Source: Cyanobium sp. Tous-M-B4
GTDB taxonomy: Bacteria; Cyanobacteriota; Cyanobacteriia; PCC-6307; Cyanobiaceae
Length of the DNA: 64,000 nt
Assembly: GCF_024345395.1 (NCBI RefSeq)
Contig: NZ_JAGQBA010000002.1
Coordinates: 186,001-250,000 of the forward strand
Direction: 5' to 3'
The notes under the pieces are model-generated. The model saw only the letters and a program-made list of their open reading frames with translations, did no database searches and had not been told where the DNA came from. Below, one piece after another: positions 1 to 7,395 of this stretch. Position numbers and translations under genes: made by a program. Each line of letters starts with the position of its first letter. Within the stretch, counting starts at the first letter, position 1.

Positions 1-456
1 CCGCCTACCGGCGGCGAGCAGCTGCGCGAGCGGGTGCGCCAGCTACTGAGTGGGGAGGCCGCCTCGGGGCCAGAGCCCCTGCAGTTTCGCCGTGCCGGCA
101 GCATTGAGGCTCGCGGCTTGCCGCTGGCCACCGAGATCGATGCCAAGGGCAGCAGCTGGGCCCTGGCCACCGAACTGCTGGAGCGCTATGAGATGCCCTT
201 CCAGTGGGATGCCAGCCATCGCCGCATCCTGGTGGGTGCCCTTGATGTGGTGCCTCGCTTTCAAGACGACGCGGTGCAGGCATCGGTGGGCTGGCCCCTG
301 TTTGAGATGACCCTCGAGCGCAGCAGCGTCCCGGTGATCCTGCGGGGCATCGTGCGCCAGGACCGCGCCTGGTGCCGGGTGCTGGAATTTGCCGAGGAGC
401 TAGGCATCAGCGTGGCCTACGACCCCTTCCGCCTGCTGGAGCGGCGGGGCGGTTGA
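1..456 (+). CDS. Hypothetical protein, 5' end outside the window
   Basis: The reading frame is open from base 1, so the gene begins upstream and only the last ~151 residues are visible. The part seen is soluble, with no membrane segment or Cys cluster. It contains a segment LATEIDAKGSSWALATELL followed by a basic FQWDASHRRILVG stretch and ends RLLERRGG. I do not recognise the family. Codon use is strongly GC3-rich, like the core genes of the window, so it is probably the last core gene before the accessory stretch that follows. An internal GTG at 34 is the first possible start inside the window, but nothing marks it as real. Confidence 0.6.
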   Translation, partial: PPTGGEQLRERVRQLLSGEAASGPEPLQFRRAGSIEARGLPLATEIDAKGSSWALATELLERYEMPFQWDASHRRILVGALDVVPRFQDDAVQASVGWPLFEMTLERSSVPVILRGIVRQDRAWCRVLEFAEELGISVAYDPFRLLERRGG

Positions 457-512
457 AGACCGGCCCTGATCAAGCAGTCCGAGCAGGCTGAGCATGATTT
501 GATGAAAACTTA

Positions 513-550
513 AGTGGAAAACATCAGCCGCAGTGGAAGACATCAGCCGC
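513..550. repeat. 19-bp tandem direct repeat, two copies
   Basis: Copies at 513-531 and 532-550 differ at one base (AGTGGAAAACATCAGCCGC and AGTGGAAGACATCAGCCGC). The second copy leads into the remnant at 532-677. Such a short perfect-phase duplication suggests replication slippage in a gene that is no longer under selection. Confidence 0.85.
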
Positions 551-677
551 ACCGAATTCATCCTGCGCAGCCGCCAGGAGCGGGCCATGGCCAATGAGCG
601 CCAAGGTGATCGGCCTACGCCTGCCTGTCGGCGCTAGAGCATTGCTGGTGCACTCGATCGTCGAGCAGGCGGGCTGA
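532..677 (+). pseudogene. Eroded DUF1778/GNAT-type toxin-antitoxin remnant (tentative)
   Basis: Two short pieces in different frames resemble parts of a DUF1778 antitoxin and a GNAT toxin. The first (532-630) reads VEDISRTEFILRSRQERA, like the DUF1778 helix where a (K/S)RT-(D/E)F-(I/V)L pattern is usual. The second reads KVIGLRLPVGARALLVHSI and stops at 675-677; GARALLVH is typical of the C-terminal part of GNAT toxins. Neither has a complete domain and both are interrupted. The match is by eye over short stretches. The rest of the 457-744 gap holds nothing else I can support. Confidence 0.3.
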
Positions 678-744
678 TGACAACGGAGCCCTTCATTCCG
701 CGGATGGCGATGCCTCAAAGCCAGAATGAAACACGACTACAAAG

Positions 745-1655
745 TTGCATTTGTCACCTGCCGATCCGCTTCAGGAACAACTGCAGGCCTTGCAGCTAAA
801 GGTTCGAGCCGTGGTGCCCCAGGTGCAGCGCCTCACCTGCGAACGGGTGGATGGGGAGCTGCAGCGCCTCACACCGATTTACGACAGCAGACCACTGCCA
901 CCTGAAGCCTCATGGCGCGGTGGGTCGTCGGTGGTTTTGCCGGTGAGCCAGGACGGCAGGCTGGATTTTGTGGTGGGTTTCCATGCCCCCGAGGCGGCGG
1001 TCTTTTCAGATGCGGAGCAGGCCACCCTGGAGGCGTTGGCCGAGTTGATCGGCCTCACGGTGCGCAACCATTTCAATGCCACGGCTTCCCTCTATGTGGC
1101 CGTACCGGCGATCACCTCAACCGGGTGTCCCACTATTCGCGCTTGATCGCCGAGGGGCTAGCTGAGCGCCGGGGCCTCAGCGCCCATGCCGTCGATCAGA
1201 TCGCCCGTTTCTCCCGCCTGCACGACATTGGCAAGATCGGCATCCCCGATCGGATTCTGCTCAAGCAGGGCCCGCTCACGGACGAGGAGCGGCAGGTGAT
1301 GAACACCCATGTGCAGCTGGGGCTGGAGATGATCGGCAAGGTGCTTGGTCAATACGACCTAAGCGCCCTGCCCGGCGCCCAGGTGCTCTGCAATGTGATC
1401 CGCCACCACCATGAGCGCCTTGATGGCTCCGGCTATCCCGAGGGGCTCAAGGGTGAAGCGATTTCCCTGGAGGGCCGAATCGTGGCGGTAGCCGATGTGT
1501 TTGATGCGTTGGTGAGCCGCCGCCCTTACCACAACAGCTGCACGATCCAGGAGGGGCTGGCGGTGGTGCAGCAGCAGGCGGATGATGGCCGGCTTGATGG
1601 CGATTGTGTGGCGGAGTTGGAGCAGGTGCTGGCTGAAACGGGGATCAGCCCGTGA
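745..1655 (+). pseudogene. HD-GYP domain phosphodiesterase, frameshifted
   Basis: Two overlapping reading frames together form one protein. The first (745 to ~1100, TTG start) reads like the end of a GAF-type sensor domain, closing with FSDAEQATLEALAELIGLTV. The second frame (from ~1105 to 1655) carries an HD-GYP domain: GDHLNRVSHYSRLIA, the HD pair in RLHDIGKIGIP, then HHHERLDGSGYP and GRIVAVADVFDALVSRRPY. HD-GYP proteins hydrolyse cyclic di-GMP. The frame switch lies near 1085-1110, just where the linker into the HD helix should be, and a few residues appear missing there. A pseudogene fits best; a sequencing error cannot be excluded. The gene also begins abruptly, so the 5' part of the sensor domain may be lost. 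Confidence 0.75.
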
Positions 1656-1812
1656 TCGAGCGCACCCGGCGCTGGGCGCCATTGGCGCTACCAGTTTTAT
1701 AGATGACGCCGTTTGAATCCTGCACGCTGAGCTGGTAATTGGGCTGGCGGGGATTGTTGGTGTCCACATCAAAGTAGACTACGCTTTCCACCACCAGGGC
1801 ATCATTGCTGGA
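1645..1812 (-). pseudogene. Possible 3' fragment of a pilus-associated gene
   Basis: The minus-strand frame ending at 1645 reads VVYFDVDTNNPRQPNYQLSV then DSNGVIYKTGSANGAQRRVRSITG at its end. This alternates beta-strand-like residues as secreted or pilus proteins do. It overlaps the end of the HD-GYP pseudogene by 11 bases and sits directly downstream of two pilin genes on the same strand. Upstream of about 1812 the frame loses protein-like character. The family is not recognised; the link to pili rests on position. Confidence 0.25.
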
Positions 1813-1960
1813 ATCCGCCAATAGCTTCGTATCGGATCGGTGCGGCAAGCAGCGAGTAGCAAGACAGGGACCCTGTGACGCTTCCGCACAATCTGTCCGG
1901 GGCCTTGCCGATCCCACTGGAGCTTGAAGCTGCGCTATGAGGCGTGAATCGAATCGCTCA

Positions 1961-2464
1961 TCATTGCGTTGCTTGGCATCTGGGTGGTTCTCCTTGCGTC
2001 CATCCACTGGCCTCTGCACATTGGGTGAGAGCGACGGCACCATTGGCGGTCACGGTTGCCTGGGCTTCTTGAGTTGTACTAAACGCGTCTCTGCTGGAAG
2101 TGAAAATGCTCTCCGTGCCCGCGGGTTCGCATTCGCCGGTGGTTGCTGCCGAAGCGGCTGGGGTTGCTGTGGTGAAATCGCCCGTGATCTGGGCTGCGGC
2201 ACAAGCTCGCGCGGTTGACATGGCGCTCTTTTGCGCTGCATTGATTCGGGCCCTTCCCTGCTGATTCAGAAAGGCTGGCAGGGCAATAGCTGCCAAAACG
2301 CCGATGATTATCACCACGATTAGCAACTCCACCAATGTGAAGCCAGCTACTGCAGCTGGAATGCCGAACTTCCTGATTGCGATCTGGCCCAACTTGCCAT
2401 TCTGAAGTGCTTGGCCTGCAGGGTGCTTCTTGGCAGGGCCACCCCGAAGCCGTGCCAATGTCAC
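1961..2464 (-). CDS. Type IV pilin-like protein (second copy)
   Basis: A prepilin with the class III signal: a Gly followed by FTLVELLIVVIIIGVLAAIA, with Glu at mature position 5, which prepilin peptidase PilD cleaves and methylates. The hydrophobic N-terminal helix then packs in the pilus core. The C-terminal part has two Cys pairs, as in the neighbouring pilin, with which it shares the pattern ALPAFLNQQGRA-(R/K)-(I/V)-N and ARACAAAQ-TGD. The start is unclear: GTG at 2464 and TTG at 2458 give leaders of about 40 residues, longer than usual, while an open frame runs up to 2542. It lies downstream of the other pilin on the same strand, separated by a terminator, so it probably has its own promoter. 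It looks like a diverged duplicate. Confidence 0.85.
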   Translation of the reverse strand: MTLARLRGGPAKKHPAGQALQNGKLGQIAIRKFGIPAAVAGFTLVELLIVVIIIGVLAAIALPAFLNQQGRARINAAQKSAMSTARACAAAQITGDFTTATPAASAATTGECEPAGTESIFTSSRDAFSTTQEAQATVTANGAVALTQCAEASGWTQGEPPRCQATQ

Positions 2465-2654
2465 TGAAAAATGCTCAAGGCCGATCAAGAGAGTTTCGAG
2501 CAACAACCCACTCCTCGTCCAGCAATTTTGCGGAATTAGCATAATTATGCATGTTTAGCATGATTGGGCACGGTGTTCGCCCAATTTTGAGAATGGGTCT
2601 CAGGCGTGGGGCCCGAGCCTGGAATGCATGCTTCGAGATAATTATTGGTTGGCA

Positions 2655-2680
2655 ATAAAAAGCTCCCCGAAGGGAGCTTG
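2655..2680 (-). terminator. Rho-independent terminator of the first pilin gene
   Basis: Read on the minus strand, a perfect 8-bp stem (2679-2672 with 2667-2660) closes a 4-base TTCG loop and is followed by a T run (2661-2657). It lies 41 bases past the stop of the pilin gene at 2721. The UUCG tetraloop and U tract are the textbook form. Confidence 0.85.
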
Positions 2681-2720
2681 ATATTTTAATTGTCAAACGC
2701 AAAGATTGGACTGTTAATAA

Positions 2721-3182
2721 CTAGGATTTAACAGGAACGCATGCAGGTACGGTACCTGCAGTCCAACCAGATGCTGCGGCGCATGTGGTGAGAGCGGCAG
2801 ATCCGTCGGAAGCAACTGTGGCTATGGCATCTGCAGTTGTGCCAAAAGCAGCTTGAGGTGATGTGAATGTACTAGGCGTTCCTGCTGCGTTGCAGGTTCC
2901 GTTGGTGCCACTTCCGGTAACGGTTGCAGAAGCCTGATCTCCGGTGACCTGAGCGGCGGCGCAAGCGCGGGCAGCTGACATGGCGCTGTTTTGAGCACCA
3001 TTCACCTTGGCGCGGCCCTGCTGGTTCAGGAAGGCAGGTAGGGCAATGGCTGCGAGGATGCCGATGATGATCACAACGATCAGCAGTTCCACCAAGGTGA
3101 AGCCGGCCTGCAGGGCGTTGCGCTTCTTGGAGCTGTTGAGGCGTTGGATCAGGGAGCGCTGCGCGAGCAGCTTGGCTGCCAT
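2721..3182 (-). CDS. Type IV major pilin-like protein
   Basis: A prepilin of 153 residues from ATG 3182. The leader is about 27 residues, basic, and ends in LQAG; the mature protein starts FTLVELLIVVIIIGILAAIA with the conserved Glu5. Cleavage and N-methylation by PilD are expected, with assembly into a type IV pilus. The C-terminal half is Ala/Thr/Ser-rich with four Cys (AARACAAAQ, GTCNAAG, LTTCAAASG, and a final PACVPVKS), the last pair probably forming the usual pilin disulphide loop. A GTG at 3194 would add four residues. The gene ends at its own terminator (2655-2680). No pilus assembly ATPase or platform gene is in this window, so the machinery must be encoded elsewhere. In cyanobacteria such pilins serve twitching, DNA uptake (see comEC at 28867) or floating. 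Confidence 0.93.
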   Translation of the reverse strand: MAAKLLAQRSLIQRLNSSKKRNALQAGFTLVELLIVVIIIGILAAIALPAFLNQQGRAKVNGAQNSAMSAARACAAAQVTGDQASATVTGSGTNGTCNAAGTPSTFTSPQAAFGTTADAIATVASDGSAALTTCAAASGWTAGTVPACVPVKS

Positions 3183-3299
3183 GGAAGATGCCACGGTTCA
3201 GAGTGATCTATGAGTTCGAACTGATCATCACAGCTATCAATTCGGTTGTATTGAGTCAGGGGTGAGCAGAATCTGAGGATTGCCTGAAGAAGGCGTTCT

Positions 3300-4643
3300 A
3301 TGGACCGTTGGCCCATGCGCATTTCGCCCCTGCGGCTCTGGCTGCAGAGCACCTCCCTACTGGCGGTGCTGGCTGGCTACAGCCTGCTGCTGCTGTTCAA
3401 CCAGGGCTTGGCTGGTCTGCAGCGGGGCACTGCCCACCAGCAACTGGTGCAGCAGCTGGAAACCACCCTGGCGGCCCGGGCCCGCAGCCGCGGCCAGCTG
3501 CAGGCTCTGACTGATTCCTCCCTGCTGCCAGGCCTGGAGCTGCGGCTGCGGCCTGCTGCTGCGCCAGCCCCGGCTGGAGCCCAACCCACCGAGCAAGGCC
3601 GCCAAGGGCAGGAATTGTTGGTGAGCACCACAGCCATTTCCTTGCTGGATGGCAGCACCGCAAGCTTGGAGGTGCTGCAGAACGTGTCGGCCTCGGTGCG
3701 GCAGGAGCGCCTGGCCTTCTGGCTGCTGGCGGTGGCGGCTGGTCTATCCAGCCTGTTCACCAGTGCCCTGTTGCGCCTGGTGTTGCAGCGCGGCCTGGTG
3801 CAGCCCCTGCAGGAATTCACCACCCAGCTCTCCGCCACCCAGGCGCCGCCGCTGGCTTCCGATCAGATCCCCGTGGCCGAGCAGCCAGAAGAGCTGCAGC
3901 CCATCGCCCTCGCTTTCAACGACCTGCAGCAGCGCCTATCGGTTTCCTGGGAGCGGCAGCGCTCCTTTGTTGATGGCGTTGCCCATGAGCTGCGCACGCC
4001 GATCACCCTGATCTCCGGCCACGCCCAGCGCCTGCTGCGTCAGCCCGGCTTGGAGGCCACAGCGCCCTCGCTGCGCTTGATCCAGCAGGAGGCCCAGCGC
4101 ATGGGCAGCCTGGTGAGCGATCTGCTCGATCTGGCCCGCCAGGATTCCGGCCGGTTGCAGTTGCGGCGGCGGCCGATCCTGGCTGATGAGGCCCTGGTGC
4201 AGGCCTATGAGCGGCTGGCCTCCAGCAGCGGCTGGCGCTTGCACCTAGACACGCCAGCTGCGGAGCTGCCAGTGGCGATGGGCGATCCGGAGCGGTTGCA
4301 GCAGTGCCTGGCCGCCCTGATCGAAAACGCTCTTCACTACAGCCCCACGCCGCTGCCGGTCACCCTTGCTGCCGACCAGCAGGGTGATTCCCTGGTGCTG
4401 CATGTGCGCGACCAGGGCCCCGGCGTGGACCCCAGCGAGCGCGATGCAATCTTTGGCCGCTTCGCCCGCGGCAGCGCCGCCATCAATGCCAACAGCCGCG
4501 GCAGTGGTATCGGCCTGGCCGTGGTGCGGCTGCTGATGGAGGCGATGGGTGGCTCTGTGGTGGTGGCCGAGGCGCCAGGGGGTGGGGCTGATTTTCAGTT
4601 GCATCTGCCCTTGGTTAGGTCCTTGGGGGTGGTCAGCCCGTAG
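3300..4643 (+). CDS. Sensor histidine kinase
   Basis: A membrane-bound two-component kinase of 447 residues. TM1 is near residues 17-35 and TM2 near 138-160, enclosing a periplasmic domain of about 100 residues with an Ala/Pro-rich part. A HAMP-like linker follows, then HisKA with the phospho-acceptor His229 in VAHELRTPITL, the N box IENALHYSPT near 342, G1 DQGPGVD near 371 and G2 GSGIGLAVV near 402. All catalytic motifs are intact. ATG 3300 is the longest start; ATG 3315 (MRISPLRLW) would also do. Its likely partner is the OmpR-type regulator at 5680-6378, but that gene is convergent and separated by a toxin-antitoxin pair. The periplasmic domain is not recognised, so the signal is unknown. 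Confidence 0.93.
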   Translation: MDRWPMRISPLRLWLQSTSLLAVLAGYSLLLLFNQGLAGLQRGTAHQQLVQQLETTLAARARSRGQLQALTDSSLLPGLELRLRPAAAPAPAGAQPTEQGRQGQELLVSTTAISLLDGSTASLEVLQNVSASVRQERLAFWLLAVAAGLSSLFTSALLRLVLQRGLVQPLQEFTTQLSATQAPPLASDQIPVAEQPEELQPIALAFNDLQQRLSVSWERQRSFVDGVAHELRTPITLISGHAQRLLRQPGLEATAPSLRLIQQEAQRMGSLVSDLLDLARQDSGRLQLRRRPILADEALVQAYERLASSSGWRLHLDTPAAELPVAMGDPERLQQCLAALIENALHYSPTPLPVTLAADQQGDSLVLHVRDQGPGVDPSERDAIFGRFARGSAAINANSRGSGIGLAVVRLLMEAMGGSVVVAEAPGGGADFQLHLPLVRSLGVVSP

Positions 4644-4686
4644 CAGATTGCTACGATCAAATTCGGTTTCTCTGGCGAGCTGGGCT

Positions 4687-5103
4687 ATGGCGAAATCCCC
4701 ATCCCCGGTGCGTCTGCAGGAGGAGCTGATGCAAAGCGCCACCCAGGCCGGGGCCCGGCACCATCGCAGCGCCGCCGAGCAGATCGAATACTGGGCGGCG
4801 CTGGGCCGGCAGGTTTGTCGTTTTGTCGACCCCGACAGCCTGCTGGATGTGGAAGCTGGGCTGGCGCGGCTGCAGGTGGAGCCGGTTGTGGCCCAGCCCG
4901 TGGCGCCAGAAGCGGTGTTCTCCGCCGTGGAACTGGCAAGGCAGAGCGGGGAGCTGCCCCACTTGGTGAGTAAGGCCGCCATCCGCTATCAGGCTTCCGC
5001 CAGCCAGCCCGGAGCGCTGGAGCGCATCGCGGCCGATGGCAGCCGCAGCACCGGCAGCTTTAGCAACGGCATCTTCATCCCTTTTGAGCCGGAGCCGGGT
5101 TGA
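4687..5103 (+). CDS. ParD-like antitoxin of a zeta-toxin pair
   Basis: A 138-residue protein. The N-terminal half (LQEELMQSATQAGARHHRSA then EQIEYWAALGRQVCRF) matches the pattern of ParD-like antitoxins, in which a short HRSAAEQIEYWA helix precedes the toxin-binding part. Its stop overlaps the start of the downstream zeta-type toxin by four bases (TTGA), the coupling typical of type II modules. The C-terminal part is acidic and ends in FIPFEPEPG. By analogy it should neutralise the kinase-like toxin and may repress its own promoter; no operator was identified. It is inserted between a histidine kinase and the probable partner regulator. Confidence 0.75.
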   Translation: MAKSPSPVRLQEELMQSATQAGARHHRSAAEQIEYWAALGRQVCRFVDPDSLLDVEAGLARLQVEPVVAQPVAPEAVFSAVELARQSGELPHLVSKAAIRYQASASQPGALERIAADGSRSTGSFSNGIFIPFEPEPG

Positions 5104-5711
5104 GCGGGCGCACGGTTTCTGGCAAACAGCTCTGGTTGCTGGTGGGCGGTAATGGCGCCGGCAAAAGCACCTTTCACCGGCTGTTTCTGGAGCCGCTGGG
5201 TCTTCCCTTTGTGAATGCCGACAACCTCGCCAAACTCATTGCGCCGGATAGCCCGGAAGCCCATGGGTTTGAGGCGGCCCTGCTGGCTGAGCAGCAGCGT
5301 GAATCCTTGCTGCTGAGGGGTTTCAGTTTCTGCTTTGAAACGGTCTATTCCCATCCCTCCAAAGTCGACTTCGTTGCCCGCGCCAAGGCACTTGGTTATG
5401 AGGTGGTCTTGGTGCTGCTTCATCTCAATGACGCCTCCCTAAATCAGGCGCGGATCGCCCAGAGAATCTCAGAGGGTGGTCATCACGTGCCGGCTGAAAA
5501 GGTGATCAGCCGTATCCCCCGATTATTAAACAACGTCCAAGCATCTTTACCCTTATGCGATCAAGTGCGGCTTGTTGATAATTCCTCCACCGATCATCCC
5601 TTTTTGCCCGTAGCCACGATCATCGCTGGCCTTGAGCAGCGCCACCAAGATCCACTGCCTCCTTGGGCACACGAGCTGCTTATGCCCTTGGGGGTGCCTC
5701 CTTCAGCATGA
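5100..5711 (+). CDS. Zeta-toxin family P-loop kinase
   Basis: A 203-residue P-loop protein. Walker A is GGNGAGKST at residues 16-24, followed by PFVNADNLAKLI, the region where zeta toxins carry their catalytic acid. After that come an Arg/Lys-bearing lid (LNQARIAQRISEGGHHVPAEKVISRI) and the DNSSTDHPF end common to this family. Zeta toxins phosphorylate UDP-N-acetylglucosamine and block cell-wall synthesis; related proteins lack this activity, so the function here is inferred. The TTG start overlaps the antitoxin stop by four bases, implying translational coupling. The 3' end overlaps the convergent response regulator by 32 bases. Confidence 0.85.
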   Translation: MSGRTVSGKQLWLLVGGNGAGKSTFHRLFLEPLGLPFVNADNLAKLIAPDSPEAHGFEAALLAEQQRESLLLRGFSFCFETVYSHPSKVDFVARAKALGYEVVLVLLHLNDASLNQARIAQRISEGGHHVPAEKVISRIPRLLNNVQASLPLCDQVRLVDNSSTDHPFLPVATIIAGLEQRHQDPLPPWAHELLMPLGVPPSA

Positions 5712-6378
5712 AGCCCACGCCGCGGATGGTCTGAATCAGGGTTGGCCGGCCTTCTCGCTCCAGCTTGCGGCGCAGTGCCCGGATATACACATCGAGCACG
5801 TTGTCGTCGCCCACCCACTGCTCGCCCCACACCGCGTTGAGAATCGCCTCGCGGCCATGCACCTGATTGGGCTGGCGCAGTAATAGGTGCAACAGCTCAA
5901 ATTCCCTGCCGGTGAGGCTGATGCTTTCGCCGCCGCGGCTCACCTCCCGGCTGGCTGCAGTGAGCTGCAGATCCGCCAGCTGCAGGGTTTCAGGCTCGCT
6001 GCTGGCTTTGCTGGCGCTGCGCAGCCTGGCCCGCACCCGGGCCAGCAGCTCCTCGATTGAGAAGGGTTTGGTGAGGTAGTCGTCGGCGCCGGCATCTAGC
6101 GCCTCCACCCGTTCGCGCACGTCATCGCGGGCGGTGAGCATCAGCACCGGCGTGTGATCGTCGCTGCCCCGCAAGCGCCGGCAGATCTCCACACCGCTGA
6201 AATCCGGCAGGGTCCAATCCAGCAGCAGCAGGTCCCAGCGGCTCTCCCGCAGCTGCACCAGCGCCTGCTGGCCGCTGGCTGCCTCGGCGCAGGCGTAGCC
6301 CTCGATCTCCAGCTCGGTGCGCAGGAAGTGGCGCAGCTCCGGGTCGTCGTCGACGATCAGCAGGCGGGGGCTGGGCAT
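5680..6378 (-). CDS. OmpR/PhoB-family response regulator
   Basis: A 232-residue DNA-binding regulator. The receiver domain has the acidic pocket VDDDPE (residues 9-14), phospho-acceptor Asp54 in LLLLDWTLP, the conserved Thr in MLTARDD and Lys in YLTKPF. The C-terminal winged helix contains LTGREFELLHLLLRQPNQV, then VDVYIRALRRKLE-type recognition (LDVYIRALRRKLE) and IRGVGFML. The start is ATG 6378, whose first base is shared with the stop of the short upstream frame (TAATG), so the two are probably translationally coupled. The partner is probably the kinase at 3300-4643. The gene's last 32 bases overlap the zeta-toxin gene on the other strand. Confidence 0.94.
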   Translation of the reverse strand: MPSPRLLIVDDDPELRHFLRTELEIEGYACAEAASGQQALVQLRESRWDLLLLDWTLPDFSGVEICRRLRGSDDHTPVLMLTARDDVRERVEALDAGADDYLTKPFSIEELLARVRARLRSASKASSEPETLQLADLQLTAASREVSRGGESISLTGREFELLHLLLRQPNQVHGREAILNAVWGEQWVGDDNVLDVYIRALRRKLEREGRPTLIQTIRGVGFMLKEAPPRA

Positions 6379-6542
6379 TAGCGCTCCCGGTCGGCCCGGA
6401 TCAGCTCTTCCGGCGACTGGGGCCACTTCAGGGGAGGGCTCTGCGACCAGCGCTGTTCGATGCGCTCCAAGGCCGCTTGGCGCCGCATAGGGAGATCGTC
6501 GCCCGCCTGGTTTTCCAGGTCGCGAATCTGCAGCGACGGCAT
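6378..6542 (-). pseudogene. Internally shortened VapB-type antitoxin, 54 codons
   Basis: The frame starts MPSLQIRDL, the opening of the FitA/VapB ribbon-helix-helix antitoxins of cyanobacteria, and ends RRQAALERIEQRW through PEELIRADRER, which matches their toxin-binding tail ending in (R/S/E)DR-(D/E)-R. The ~30 residues that should form the two DNA-binding helices between these parts are missing. What remains could bind a toxin but probably not DNA. The expected cognate PIN toxin is not the next gene; instead the stop overlaps the start of the response regulator as TAATG. It may be a fossil kept because it leads translation of that gene. Family assignment rests on the two ends only. Confidence 0.5.
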
Positions 6543-6601
6543 TGACAGCAGTCCAGGCTTTGGTGGCAATTTAGTGCGAGTGCCTGCCAACCCTGGCGCC
6601 A

Positions 6602-6644
6602 AATCCTGCCAATGCTGCGATGGGATCGAACGATTGGCAGGATT
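6602..6644. repeat. Perfect 12-bp inverted repeat past vapC
   Basis: Arms AATCCTGCCAAT (6602-6613) and ATTGGCAGGATT (6633-6644) are exact reverse complements with a 19-base spacer. The repeat lies 6 bases beyond the stop of the PIN toxin gene and upstream of the shortened antitoxin. There is no T run, so it could be a 3' hairpin, a weak terminator, or the operator of the following genes. Confidence 0.8.
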
Positions 6645-6649
6645 GGTGG

Positions 6650-7099
6650 CTAGGAGCCTGCGTTGGCAATCAGCTCGAGGGCGCCCTGCCCGCCTGCCAC
6701 GGCAACGGTGCTGAGGCGTTGGTCGAGGCTGGCCAGCACCCCTCCCTGCTGCACCGCCAGAGCCAGGAGATAGGTGTCCGTGATCTGGCCCGAGTCCACC
6801 AGGGCCCTGGGGTTGACATGGCCAAGGCCCAGCAGGCTCGGGGCGTCTGCCCAGAACCGGTGCTGCGGATGGCCAACCAGCTCCTGCAGGATCCTGCTCA
6901 CGACCGCCGGCGATCCCGGGGAATTCGGGTAGCGCGGATGCCCCACGATGCGCAGCACTGCGTTTTGGGTGATCGCACAACTGGCCCAATCGGCCCCTTC
7001 TCGGCTCGAAAACCAGCGGTGGCAGCTCTCGTGGTGGACATGCCTTGGGTCGATTAAGGCGATCAGCACGTTGGCATCGAGCAAGGCGACCGGAATCAC
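6650..7099 (-). CDS. PIN-domain ribonuclease toxin (VapC family)
   Basis: A 149-residue PIN-domain protein. The metal-binding acids are visible: Asp8 in LLDANVLIALID, a Glu/Asp-containing helix start (HHESCHRWF), Asp near 109 in SGQITDTYLLALA and Asp near 125 in VLASLDQRL. NAVLRIVGHPRYPNSPGSP is typical of the TA-associated PIN subgroup. VapC toxins cleave tRNA or rRNA; the target here is unknown. Its start overlaps the antitoxin stop by four bases (7096-7099). A 12-bp inverted repeat follows the stop. Confidence 0.9.
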   Translation of the reverse strand: MIPVALLDANVLIALIDPRHVHHESCHRWFSSREGADWASCAITQNAVLRIVGHPRYPNSPGSPAVVSRILQELVGHPQHRFWADAPSLLGLGHVNPRALVDSGQITDTYLLALAVQQGGVLASLDQRLSTVAVAGGQGALELIANAGS

Positions 7100-7368
7100 T
7101 CCCCGTCCCCCCGCAGGCTGTTGACGAGCTCAAGATCTACTGGGCCTCCGCTGGGTTGCAGGGGCAGCAACGGAAACCCATTGCGCTGCTCCGGCGGCGG
7201 GCTGCCGGGAACTGCTGGCCCTGGGGTGGTTAGGGCGCGGCGTAGCAATTCGCTGACCACGTTGCCAATGGGTTGGCGCCGTTCGCGAGCCAATACCCGC
7301 GCTGCAGAGAGCACGTCGTCATCCAGCCGCAGGGTGGTGCGCATCTGGTGTGAGGCATCAATCATCAA
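7096..7368 (-). CDS. Ribbon-helix-helix antitoxin (VapB-like)
   Basis: A 90-residue protein whose N-terminal part, MRTTLRLDDDVLSAARVLA followed by ERRQPIGNVVSELLRRAL, is a ribbon-helix-helix DNA-binding domain of the CopG/Arc type. The C-terminal, Pro-rich part ending GPVDLELVNSLRGDGE should wrap around the PIN toxin encoded immediately downstream with a four-base overlap. It probably autoregulates the pair. The start at 7368 gives MMIDASHQ before the beta strand; a start at the inner Met (MRTTLRL) is possible. Confidence 0.85.
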   Translation of the reverse strand: MMIDASHQMRTTLRLDDDVLSAARVLARERRQPIGNVVSELLRRALTTPGPAVPGSPPPEQRNGFPLLPLQPSGGPVDLELVNSLRGDGE

Positions 7369-7395
7369 CCCTAGCCGCGATCGTCAGCGTCGTTC

